Shown here: one piece after another, positions 17,192-25,250 of the stretch | Numbering within the stretch: the stretch's first letter is position 1 | How the letters are laid out: each line of letters begins with the position of its first letter | DNA from: an uncultured Paludibacter sp. | GTDB taxonomy: Bacteria; Bacteroidota; Bacteroidia; Bacteroidales; Paludibacteraceae | Assembly (NCBI GenBank): GCA_937897985.1 | Contig: CALCBD010000009.1 | Coordinates: 1 to 64,000, forward strand | DNA: 64,000 bases | Direction: 5' to 3' | Notes under the pieces: model-generated | What the model was told of the DNA's origin: nothing | The model's database searches: none | The model's input: only the letters and a program-made list of their open reading frames with translations | Program-made: the position numbers and the translations under genes

Positions 17192-17346
17192 TAGGTATTG
17201 ATAATCAAAGTATATTGCTTTTATCAAATTATTGAAGTCTATGCTTTTTTAATAATTGACGACGCAATAAATAGTGGAGGTTACATTGTTAAGCAAAAAA
17301 AGACATTAATTATAAAATAAAATTTCACAACAAACGAAGAAAAATT

Positions 17347-17733
17347 ATGAAGAAAGATTGGAAAAGAAAAATTGTTGGATGGTTATGTTTAAGTTCTATT
17401 GCATTTGTATTTCAGGCATGCTATGGCACGCCACAAGATTTTGGAAATGATTTACTAATTGAGGGACTCGTAAAATCAAAAAAAACAGGATTCCCTATAA
17501 AAGGAATTAAGGTATCAGTCGGGGATAAAATGCAGTATACCCTTACCGACGAAAATGGACAATTTTCATTTTATACTGCGAGAATGAATAATACTCAAAT
17601 TTACATTGAAGACATTGATTCTACTGAGAATTCTCTTTTTATTAATAAGGACACATTGATTACTATCAAGGATTCAATTTTTAATACTAAGCTGCCTAAA
17701 GTATATTTGAACATAGAATTAGAACCCAAATAA
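17347..17733 (+). CDS. radical-SAM-associated lipoprotein (TIGR04134-like)
   Basis: This 128-residue lipoprotein has the lipidated cysteine at residue 25 (FVFQACYGTP). A short linker is followed by a carboxypeptidase-regulatory-like beta-sandwich (IEGLVKSKKTGFPIKGIKV, then TLTDENGQFSFYT). The QACYGTP motif and size match what I recall of the radical SAM-associated putative lipoprotein family, which occurs beside a dedicated radical SAM/SPASM enzyme in Bacteroidota. Here the enzyme gene starts directly after the stop codon (TAA then ATG). It may be the substrate or anchor of that enzyme; no modification site is obvious beyond Tyr/Gly/Thr after the lipobox. The naming rests on memory of the families, so the exact assignment is moderate. 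Confidence 0.82.
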   Translation: MKKDWKRKIVGWLCLSSIAFVFQACYGTPQDFGNDLLIEGLVKSKKTGFPIKGIKVSVGDKMQYTLTDENGQFSFYTARMNNTQIYIEDIDSTENSLFINKDTLITIKDSIFNTKLPKVYLNIELEPK

Positions 17734-18789
17734 ATGAACAAGCTACTCAAACAAGCTTTGTTCAGGGAATTCAAGAAAAATGAAACGAAGCTACATGAAC
17801 TCAATTATTTATTTTGGGAATGTACAACCAGATGCAATCTGAATTGCAGGCATTGTGGAAGTGATTGTTCAAAGGATAGCCAATACAAAGATATGCCGCT
17901 TGATCATTTCCTAAAAGCACTGGATACAATCAACAATAGTTCCGATAATTTCACAGTTGTAATAACAGGGGGTGAACCTCTTTTACGAAAAGACATTGAA
18001 CTCTGTGGTCGGGAAATAAGGAAGCGTGGAATGCGTTGGAGCCTGGTTTCAAATGGCTATCTGTATGACGAACAGAAACATATATCACTATTAAATGCCG
18101 GACTTGGCGCACTAACCTTAAGTTTAGATGGTTTAACCGATAGTCATAATTGGTTGCGAAATAATGACAATAGTTTTAAAAGGGTTGATAAAGCAATTGG
18201 TTTGGCAGTTAGCACTTCTCGACTAAACTTTGATGTGGTGACTTGTGTTAATAACCGAAATTTTTATGAACTTGAAGAAGTACGAAAGTATTTGATTCAG
18301 AAAGGCGTTAAAGCATGGCGACTATTTACGATTGTTCCCATTGGTAGGGCAAAAGTGGATGCAGAAATGTTTTTGACAGATAGCCGGTTTAAAAAACTAA
18401 TGGATTTTATCAATGAATCAAGAAAAAGAAATGAAATTGATATTAAATTCAGTTGCGAGGGTTACGTTGGTAAATACGAATTCAAAGTTAGAGATTCAGG
18501 ATTCTTTTGTCGGGCAGGAATTAATATCGGTTCAATATTAATCGACGGTTCAATTTCAGCCTGTCCAAACATTGACAGGACATTTGCACAAGGGAATATA
18601 TACAAAGACAACTTCTTCAATATTTGGCAAACAAAATATATATTATTCAGAGACAGAAGCTGGACAAAAACCGGACAATGTGCTGACTGTAAGCAATACA
18701 AAGATTGTCAGGGAAATGGATTCCATTATTGGCATAGTCAAAAGAAGAATGTTTTAGTTTGTCATCATCAAAAGATAAAGTATGAATAA
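17734..18789 (+). CDS. radical SAM/SPASM enzyme (TIGR04133-like)
   Basis: This 351-residue protein has the radical SAM cluster motif CNLNCRHC (Cys 34, 38, 41) and the SAM-binding GGEP at about 79-82. A TIM-barrel core follows, and then a C-terminal SPASM-type region with cysteines at about 259, 277, 316, 319, 325 and 343 that probably bind extra iron-sulfur clusters. SPASM enzymes usually modify peptides or proteins, so the lipoprotein encoded just upstream is the natural candidate substrate. The protein has no signal peptide and should act in the cytoplasm, before export of the lipoprotein. Lipoprotein, enzyme and the next (broken) protease gene abut without gaps (TAA-ATG joins), indicating one operon. 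Confidence 0.93.
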   Translation: MNKLLKQALFREFKKNETKLHELNYLFWECTTRCNLNCRHCGSDCSKDSQYKDMPLDHFLKALDTINNSSDNFTVVITGGEPLLRKDIELCGREIRKRGMRWSLVSNGYLYDEQKHISLLNAGLGALTLSLDGLTDSHNWLRNNDNSFKRVDKAIGLAVSTSRLNFDVVTCVNNRNFYELEEVRKYLIQKGVKAWRLFTIVPIGRAKVDAEMFLTDSRFKKLMDFINESRKRNEIDIKFSCEGYVGKYEFKVRDSGFFCRAGINIGSILIDGSISACPNIDRTFAQGNIYKDNFFNIWQTKYILFRDRSWTKTGQCADCKQYKDCQGNGFHYWHSQKKNVLVCHHQKIKYE

Positions 18790-19569
18790 ATGAGAAAATG
18801 CATTCATCAAATTTTGTCAATTATAGTGATTTTAATATTTAGTGGCAGTACAAAAACTGAAACAATTAAATTGCCAATTAGAACGGTAATTGTTTATATG
18901 GTGGCTGATAATAATCTTGATTATTTTTCAGTAAAAGATAAAATGAAATGGAAGCTGGCTGGCAAGATTTCGATGGTAATTTAATTGTATATATTGATCG
19001 TGCATCTGGTGCAAGTCCTGCTCATCCCCTATTATATAAAAATTGAACACGACACAACAGAAAATATTTGTTACCAGTAGAGTATTTGTTAGCAATTTAC
19101 AATAAAAAGAAAAAAGATATTGATTTGCACACAGTTTGACTACGAGCGACCTCGTCCGGTGAGCCGAAAAACAAGTGAAGTTGGCGTAAGAAACTGTCCT
19201 GTTTGAGCGACGTAGGAGCGAGTTTGGACGGTTTCAGCCAACTGAACGTAAGTTTTTCGAGCGAAGCGGGCGCAGTCTTGACCTTTTTGCTTACTTTTTG
19301 TGTTAAGACAAAAAGTAAGTCAGGGTTTGGGGCGGAAGCCCCAAAAAACATAAATTCTAAATGCACTACGGGTTATGTAGTCATATTATTGATGTTTAGA
19401 AAGAACAAAACTCTGTAGATCCAAATGTTATGAAAACCGTATTATCAGGTATTATATCAAATTAACCGGCACTTTCTTATGGATTAATACTTTGGTCACA
19501 TGGCACATTCCGGTTCCCGCGAGGTGTTAAGTTAAATTCGAATCAAAGGAATATGAAAAGAAGATTTTT
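18790..19569 (+). pseudogene. clostripain-family (C11) cysteine protease, disrupted
   Basis: The first frame reads a signal-like N-terminus followed by RTVIVYMVADNNLDYFSVKD, the opening of clostripain-like C11 proteases. A frameshift near 18945 leads into EAGWQDFDGNLIVYIDRASG in another frame. Further frameshifts and stops lie around 19045-19080. The protein-like sequence resumes at about 19408 with VDPNVMKTVLSGIISN, a stop, then PALSYGLILWSHGT, the region of the catalytic histidine (WSHG). A foreign segment of about 250-300 bases (19104-19350 at least) interrupts it, and the part with the catalytic cysteine was not found downstream. It sits directly after the radical SAM gene and was probably its operon partner. 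It is clearly non-functional. Confidence 0.85.
19104..19350. mobile_element. palindromic, GC-richer interspersed element inside the C11 pseudogene
   Basis: A roughly 250-base segment with different base use sits between two protease-homologous parts. It holds CTTACTTTTTGT / ACAAAAAGTAAG (19290-19301 with 19308-19319), a perfect 12-bp hairpin, and TTTGGGGC / GCCCCAAA (19326-19333 with 19338-19345), an 8-bp hairpin with a GGAA loop. It has no transposase. The style, ending in a GGGGC...GCCCC hairpin, resembles repeats I recall scattered through Bacteroidota genomes; confirming this needs a copy search. The exact ends are uncertain by some tens of bases. Confidence 0.6.
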
Positions 19570-19840
19570 CTAATATAGTTTAATTTGAATTCTAAGCTGA
19601 ATTTTCTCCTTGATGTTGAGATAAACTTTTGTTTAAAAAATTTACAATACTATCTTAACTTCATATTCTGTTTCCGGGGTCTATCATAATTGAGAGTTTC
19701 TCAACAGCTGCTGAAGGGAAGATAAAAACACTCTTATTTTAAGTTGTTTCCCTATTATATACTTTAATATAAATTTCTTACAACTGATTCACTGACAGGT
19801 ATTTTATTTTGAAAACCGGAGAAGAAGAAAAAGATTAAGA
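19570..19840. other. AT-rich intergenic remnant
   Basis: No gene or clear structure is seen between the end of the protease remnant and the terminator at 19841-19879. It may hold further decayed protease sequence that can no longer be recognised. Confidence 0.4.
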
Positions 19841-19879
19841 AAAAAAGACAGCTGGTTAATTGAGTTTAACCGGCTGTCT
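19841..19879 (-). terminator. intrinsic terminator of the nuclease-like gene
   Basis: AGACAGCTGGTTAA (19846-19859) pairs with TTAACCGGCTGTCT (19866-19879), with one G-T pair. On the minus strand a T-run follows the stem (the A-run at 19841-19846). Confidence 0.75.
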
Positions 19880-19911
19880 TCCTGATTGAAAAAACAAGTT
19901 ATCTGTTATAG

Positions 19912-20997
19912 TTATTCTATTTCTTTCACCAGATATATCATTGTGGGATAATGATCACTGTATCCGTTGAGCCAGACTCCGCCAGAATGGGTACGCAAAG
20001 GAGTTCCTTTGTACGGACCTTCCTGCTGTGTCAGAAAGCCTCTGTTGAATATATCCGATTTCCATAAATGCAATTTATCCTTTGGTCCGTTGGCCAGCTC
20101 GTAAGAAATAATAATCTGATCGAACAGATTCCACTGGTCTTTGTAAGATAGCGTACCAATGCCTTTCTCGAGTGTTCTCCAGAAAACATTATATAATTCA
20201 CCGGGTTTAACTTCGTCTTTATTTTTCTTGGCACCCAATACCACAGCAGTACTTTCGTTGAAAGGATCGTCGTTCAGGTCACCCATCACAATGATTTTCG
20301 CCTTTGGATCCATTTTATACAACGAATCGACAATTGAACGTGTTAGTGCTGCAGCTTCATTTCTTTTCGGACGCGAGCGCTCTTCACCTCCGGTGCGTGA
20401 TGGCCAGTGATTGACTATTACATGTACTTTTTCGCCCTGCAGATAGCCACTAACCATTAACTGATCGCGGGTACGGAAAGTGGTGTCAGGTGAATGTAAA
20501 CGGTACGATTTGCTATTGGTAACTGTGAAATACCTCGGATTGTAAAGCAATGCCACATCCACACCACGGCGATCGGGACCATCGTAATGTACAATTTGCA
20601 TCGAGCGGTCTTTCAGGGCAGGCTGTTTGACCAGATCTTCCAGTACTCCACGATTCTCAATCTCTGAAACCCCGATAAAAGACACTCCGGCCGGCGACTG
20701 ATCGAGTCCGATTTGCGAGATGGCATACGACATATTGGCAAGTTTCGCTTTGTACTTCATGGTTCCCCATTTCATTGGTCCGTTTGGCAGATATTCGGCA
20801 TCATTTACATTTTCGTTGTCAATAGTATCAAATAAATTCTCGAGATTGTAAAAAGCAACACAGCTGAGTTGAACCTTAACTTCCTTTGCTGTTGTTGTTT
20901 TTTCAACTATTTTGTTTTTAGAAGCACATGAACTGATGATGGCCACCGATAAAAATACCGCGGCGATTAATTTTGTACTTAATTTAAATATTCTCAT
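19912..20997 (-). CDS. endonuclease/exonuclease/phosphatase-family lipoprotein
   Basis: This 361-residue protein has a lipoprotein signal peptide (AIISSCASKN, cysteine at 24). The EEP fold shows its motifs in order: FYNLENLFDT, FIGVSEIENRG (metal-binding Glu), VNHWPSRTGG, IVMGDLNDDP (Asp/Asn of the catalytic centre) and a C-terminal NGYSDHYPTMI (Asp-His pair). It should cleave phosphodiester bonds outside the cytoplasm, most plausibly in nucleic acids, though phospholipid or inositol phosphate cleavage is possible. It is divergent from a TonB receptor gene operon at 21404, with which it may form a nucleic-acid or phosphate-scavenging locus. The ATG at 20997 is chosen because it starts the lipoprotein signal directly. 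Confidence 0.9.
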   Translation of the reverse strand: MRIFKLSTKLIAAVFLSVAIISSCASKNKIVEKTTTAKEVKVQLSCVAFYNLENLFDTIDNENVNDAEYLPNGPMKWGTMKYKAKLANMSYAISQIGLDQSPAGVSFIGVSEIENRGVLEDLVKQPALKDRSMQIVHYDGPDRRGVDVALLYNPRYFTVTNSKSYRLHSPDTTFRTRDQLMVSGYLQGEKVHVIVNHWPSRTGGEERSRPKRNEAAALTRSIVDSLYKMDPKAKIIVMGDLNDDPFNESTAVVLGAKKNKDEVKPGELYNVFWRTLEKGIGTLSYKDQWNLFDQIIISYELANGPKDKLHLWKSDIFNRGFLTQQEGPYKGTPLRTHSGGVWLNGYSDHYPTMIYLVKEIE

Positions 20998-21403
20998 ACT
21001 TGTATTCGTTTTTTGATTTTGTGATTATTCATTTTACCGTCAATTTATAACGGGGCAGCAAAAGTGAGAAAAAAATATGATACAAAAAAGAAAACAGTAA
21101 TAATTAACTGATAATTTTTTATTTTCACATCAGATTTATGAAAATCACTGAACGCAAAAGGTTCAAAAACAGCATCAAATAATAAAAAAAAAGAGGTTGA
21201 CATTACGGCACCCATATATTTAAACAACACATTATCTGATGTTTAACAGTTGTGGTTTTGTTAATTCCCAATTTTTTAGTTGATAATTCAAAAATCTAAG
21301 AGGAAAAAGTTTTGTAATTGACAAAAAGATTGTAAATTGCACGCCCTTTTTTCAAAAGAAACATATCAAAGGGATTTTATTTAAATAATTAATAATCAGT
21401 AGT
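20998..21403. other. divergent intergenic region with a probable promoter
   Basis: This 406-base spacer separates the nuclease-like gene from the TonB-receptor operon. TTTG at 21311-21314 and TAAATTG at 21333-21339 are 18 bases apart, roughly the -33/-7 pattern, and would start transcription towards the receptor gene. No other clear element was seen. Confidence 0.45.
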
Positions 21404-24151
21404 ATGAGAAAACTTTCGTTAGTACTTTTTGTCTTAGTACTGGCATTCACAAACGTACTTGCTCAAACCAGAGTGAAAGGCGTTGTTAAAATTGCCGGAA
21501 GTGAAAACCCACTTCAGGGAGCAAAAGTCACTTTGCTTCAGCAAAACATTTCCACACAAACCAATGCCAACGGAGAGTTTCTGTTGAGTTATGTTGAACC
21601 GGGAGACGAAGAAATAAGTATTTCGCGTCAGGGATATTTTCAGCAGATTAAACTAATCAAAATTAATAAAGATGTTGAAAACGACCTGGGAGTAATTTTT
21701 TTACAGGCAGACGTTCAGTCTGAAATGAAACAGGAAACCGTTTTACAATTAAGCGAATCTGCTCTCGATGATGATGATTCGAAGTCACAGAACGTTTCGG
21801 GAGCTATTTCGGCAAAAGGAGATGTTTATAATTCGCAAACCGGTTTCCACTTCAGCCCTATGCGTTTCAAAATGCGCGGATACGACCAGAATTACGAAAC
21901 AACCTATATCAATGGCGTAATGTTTAACGGGCTCGAAAGAGGTGATTTTAATTATTCGGGACTCGGAGGTTTGAATGATGCCATGCGTAATCAGGACGAA
22001 GTGATTGGTTTATCACCAAACTCATTCAGTTTTGGTAGTCTTGGTTCAACAGTGAATATCAACAATCGCGCAACGGTTTTTGCAGCAGGTTCCAAAGCCA
22101 GTGTTGCTTACAGTAACCGTGCATATAAACTAAGAGCCCAATATACCTATGCCACCGGTTTACAACCGAATGGATGGGCTTTTGCAGCTTCGTTTGTGGG
22201 ACGTTGGTCCGACAAAGGTATTGTGGATGGTACATTCTATAATTCTGCAGGCTATTTCCTGTCGGCCGAAAAGGTATTTAACAAACAACACAGTTTGTCG
22301 TTAGTGACCTACGGAGCTCCTACCAAACGTGCTCAACAGGGAGCTGTAACACAGGAAACCTATGATTTGGCCGGATCTATCTATTATAACCCTTACTGGG
22401 GATATCAGGATGGAAAAATCCGCAATTCACGAATCGTTAAGAGCTTTGACCCGACAGCTATTTTGTCACACGATTTTAAAATAGATAATAATCAGCGACT
22501 CAGAACCGGTATTGCTTTCCATTACAGCATGTACAGCAATTCGGCGCTTAATTTTTACAACGCACCTGATCCCCGCCCCGATTATTACCGCAATTTGCCA
22601 AGCTATCAGACCGACCCTAAATTAGCAAGCCAGATCAAAGACTTATGGAGTTCGGACAGAGACATTTCTCAAATCAACTGGGGAGCACTTTATCAGGCCA
22701 ATTATCGTAACAATGTGATTAATCCGGATGGTACAGCTAAATATTCGGTTGAACGCCGTCACAACGATTTGATGGAAACGACTTTCAACTCAACCTACAG
22801 CAATCAGATGTCAAAAGCATTGAAACTTACCGCAGGTATTCAGGCAAAAACTTCGAAAGGGATGCATTATAAAACCATGGAAGATTTATTGGGCGGAAAC
22901 AAATGGATTGACATTGATCAGTTCGCCGAACGGGAATTTCCTTCAAATCCTGATATAATCCAAAACGACCTGAACAATAAAAATGCAGTGATCAAAGTTG
23001 GTGATATTTTCGGTTATAACTATGACATCAATGTAAATCATGCCAGCGCATTCGTTCAGAATGAATGGAGCTTACCATTATTCGATATATTCTACGCACT
23101 TAATATTGAATACAACAGTTTCTATCGTTACGGATATATGAAAAACGGTCGTGCAGAAGCTTTGAATGTTATTTCCTACGGTAAAGGTAAAACCTGGTAC
23201 ACAACCAATCCTTCAGCAAAAGGAGGTATTACCTATAAAATAGACGGACGTAACCGCTTGTCTTTCAACGCCACAGCCGAATCAAGAGCACCACAGGTAA
23301 GCAGTTCATACGTTTCGGTTCGTATTAAAGACTCGGCAGTACCCATGCAAAACGAGAAAGTTGTTTCGGGTGATTTGAATTATTCGTTTATTTACCCATC
23401 CATCCGCGGACGTCTCAGTGCGTTCAGAACTAATATCAGTGCTACTTCTGATTTGTACGGTTATTATGACGACGAAAAACAGACTTTTGTGAATTTCATG
23501 TTATCTGATATGAATAAACTTTACCAGGGAGTTGAAGCCGGACTTTCAATTAAATTAAACGGTAATTTCTCTGTGTCGATGGCCGGAACTTATGCTGATT
23601 ACAGTTATACAAGCGATGCAACCGGTATTAAGAGCTACGAAAATGGAGCTAATCCTGATGTGAAAGATGTGGTAACATTGAAAGATTATAACGGAAACTA
23701 TCTTAAAATAGCAGCCGGACCTCAACTTGCAGGTAATTTCACTATCAATTATTTCCACCCCAAAATGTGGTTTGCCGATGTTACCCTGAATTATTTTGAT
23801 AATAATTACCTTGATTTTGCACCCAACAGGTTCCTGAATTCAAACATCAACCTTTACACCACCGATGCTGCCAAAGCTACATTCCAGGTACAGGAAAAAC
23901 TGAAGGGCGGATTTATGCTCGATGCTTCGGTTGGAAAACTGATTTATCTGAAAAACCGCAGGTCGCTGAATTTCAATTTAAGTGCAAGCAATATCCTGAA
24001 TAACACAAGTATGATTACCGGTGGTTATCAACAGGCAAGGTTGCCGCTTACAGATGGTGCAATTGATGCAAACGGACTGAACAGATTCCCTAACAAATAT
24101 TATTATGCTTGGGGTTTCAATATGTTCCTGAACATTGGATATAAATTTTAA
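21404..24151 (+). CDS. TonB-dependent receptor with carboxypeptidase-regulatory-like domain
   Basis: This 915-residue outer-membrane protein has a signal peptide ending LAQT and a carboxypeptidase-regulatory-like beta-sandwich at about 22-100 (RVKGVVKIAGSENPLQGAKV). A plug-type domain follows (MRFKMRGYDQNYETTYINGV; LGSTVNINNRATV), then a large beta-barrel ending in an aromatic-terminated strand (FNMFLNIGYKF). It should import a bulky nutrient using TonB energy. It heads an operon with a DUF5689 lipoprotein and a choice-of-anchor-J lipoprotein and is divergent from a secreted EEP nuclease-like enzyme, so nucleic-acid fragments or phosphoesters are a reasonable guess for the substrate. It is not a typical SusC, since no SusD accompanies it. 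Confidence 0.9.
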   Translation: MRKLSLVLFVLVLAFTNVLAQTRVKGVVKIAGSENPLQGAKVTLLQQNISTQTNANGEFLLSYVEPGDEEISISRQGYFQQIKLIKINKDVENDLGVIFLQADVQSEMKQETVLQLSESALDDDDSKSQNVSGAISAKGDVYNSQTGFHFSPMRFKMRGYDQNYETTYINGVMFNGLERGDFNYSGLGGLNDAMRNQDEVIGLSPNSFSFGSLGSTVNINNRATVFAAGSKASVAYSNRAYKLRAQYTYATGLQPNGWAFAASFVGRWSDKGIVDGTFYNSAGYFLSAEKVFNKQHSLSLVTYGAPTKRAQQGAVTQETYDLAGSIYYNPYWGYQDGKIRNSRIVKSFDPTAILSHDFKIDNNQRLRTGIAFHYSMYSNSALNFYNAPDPRPDYYRNLPSYQTDPKLASQIKDLWSSDRDISQINWGALYQANYRNNVINPDGTAKYSVERRHNDLMETTFNSTYSNQMSKALKLTAGIQAKTSKGMHYKTMEDLLGGNKWIDIDQFAEREFPSNPDIIQNDLNNKNAVIKVGDIFGYNYDINVNHASAFVQNEWSLPLFDIFYALNIEYNSFYRYGYMKNGRAEALNVISYGKGKTWYTTNPSAKGGITYKIDGRNRLSFNATAESRAPQVSSSYVSVRIKDSAVPMQNEKVVSGDLNYSFIYPSIRGRLSAFRTNISATSDLYGYYDDEKQTFVNFMLSDMNKLYQGVEAGLSIKLNGNFSVSMAGTYADYSYTSDATGIKSYENGANPDVKDVVTLKDYNGNYLKIAAGPQLAGNFTINYFHPKMWFADVTLNYFDNNYLDFAPNRFLNSNINLYTTDAAKATFQVQEKLKGGFMLDASVGKLIYLKNRRSLNFNLSASNILNNTSMITGGYQQARLPLTDGAIDANGLNRFPNKYYYAWGFNMFLNIGYKF

Positions 24152-24195
24152 TTATCGATAAAGAAATGTTTGATCTTTTAAAAATGAGAAATAAT

Positions 24196-25209
24196 ATGAA
24201 AAATAATAAGATAACAGGTTTATTGATTATAGCGGTGACCCTGTTCACTTCGTGTGCCGATACCAACTATCCGGCCATACCGGTGGAAAAACTAATGGGT
24301 GATTCGCTGACAGCAAACACTACAGTTTCGAAGCTTATTGACACCTATATGACTAACATAGATGCTTTTACCGATGCAAAGTATTCGGCTACAAATGCAG
24401 GATTGTTCACAGCCGATTCAATCACAAGCAGTTCGGATGTAATCATCAAAGGTGTTGTGACTTCTTCGGATGTCGAAGGTAATATCTATAAATATATGAC
24501 TGTTCAGGAACCTAACGGAATGGCTATCAAAATCTCGATTGATGCTTCCGGTCTTTCAGGCATTTATCCGCTGGGGCAACGCGTATGGATTCGTTGCAAT
24601 GGATTGTATCTCGGAAAATATGCTCAGTCTCCGCAGATAGGCACACTATATTATAATCTGACCAAGTCGGTGATCAAAGCAAATGACACCATTTACCGAA
24701 AAGAACCGGGAAGAATTCCGCTGCCGGTGGCTCAGGCTGCCATTCATGCCTACGGAATGCCTGATCTGAACCTGGTAAAAGCCGATACAATGACCATTGC
24801 TCAAATAAGAAGTGCAGGTCCGTCGGTGATTAACAAACTGGTTTGTATCAAGAAAGCATATTTTACCGGAAAAGGTGCTGATTACGGATTACCGGTTAAT
24901 CTGAAAGATGAAGAACTGATTTTTGCTCCTTCAACCAATGGTATCGGATACCCTCAATCACGTGAAATCAAGGATCCGACCGGAACAATATTTATTTCTA
25001 CAAGTGAATATTCGAAATTTGCAAGCTATAAACTGCCTTCGAGTGGTAATATCGGCAATATCACTGCAATTGTTGGTTGGTACAATGATAAAAAACCAAG
25101 CATTAACCCTTCGTCGGTTACCACCGAAGTTTATCATCAGTTAACAATCAGGGGTATTTTTGATTTGGGTAAGGGTTTTGAGAGTTATAAAGCCCAATTA
25201 GCTAAATAA
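24196..25209 (+). CDS. DUF5689-type lipoprotein
   Basis: A lipoprotein of about 338 residues from the ATG at 24196; earlier in-frame ATGs at 24184 and 24166 would give longer, poorer signal peptides. The lipobox is TLFTSCADT. The mature region matches the DUF5689 family: two OB-fold-like beta domains, shown by VIIKGVVTSSDVEGNIYKYM, MAIKISIDASGLSGIYPLGQ and VWIRCNGLYLGKYAQSPQIG. Family members accompany TonB receptors in Bacteroidota and probably bind ligand at the surface. The gene starts 45 bases after the receptor gene and is followed by the choice-of-anchor-J gene, so all three are one operon. Confidence 0.85.
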   Translation: MKNNKITGLLIIAVTLFTSCADTNYPAIPVEKLMGDSLTANTTVSKLIDTYMTNIDAFTDAKYSATNAGLFTADSITSSSDVIIKGVVTSSDVEGNIYKYMTVQEPNGMAIKISIDASGLSGIYPLGQRVWIRCNGLYLGKYAQSPQIGTLYYNLTKSVIKANDTIYRKEPGRIPLPVAQAAIHAYGMPDLNLVKADTMTIAQIRSAGPSVINKLVCIKKAYFTGKGADYGLPVNLKDEELIFAPSTNGIGYPQSREIKDPTGTIFISTSEYSKFASYKLPSSGNIGNITAIVGWYNDKKPSINPSSVTTEVYHQLTIRGIFDLGKGFESYKAQLAK

Positions 25210-25250
25210 AATACTGAAATACAAAGTATTAATTCATAAAAGATAAAAAT

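Noticed and set aside
19097..19366. 89-codon minus-strand frame
   Set aside because: It lies almost wholly inside the palindromic element and is an expected by-product of the repeat's composition.
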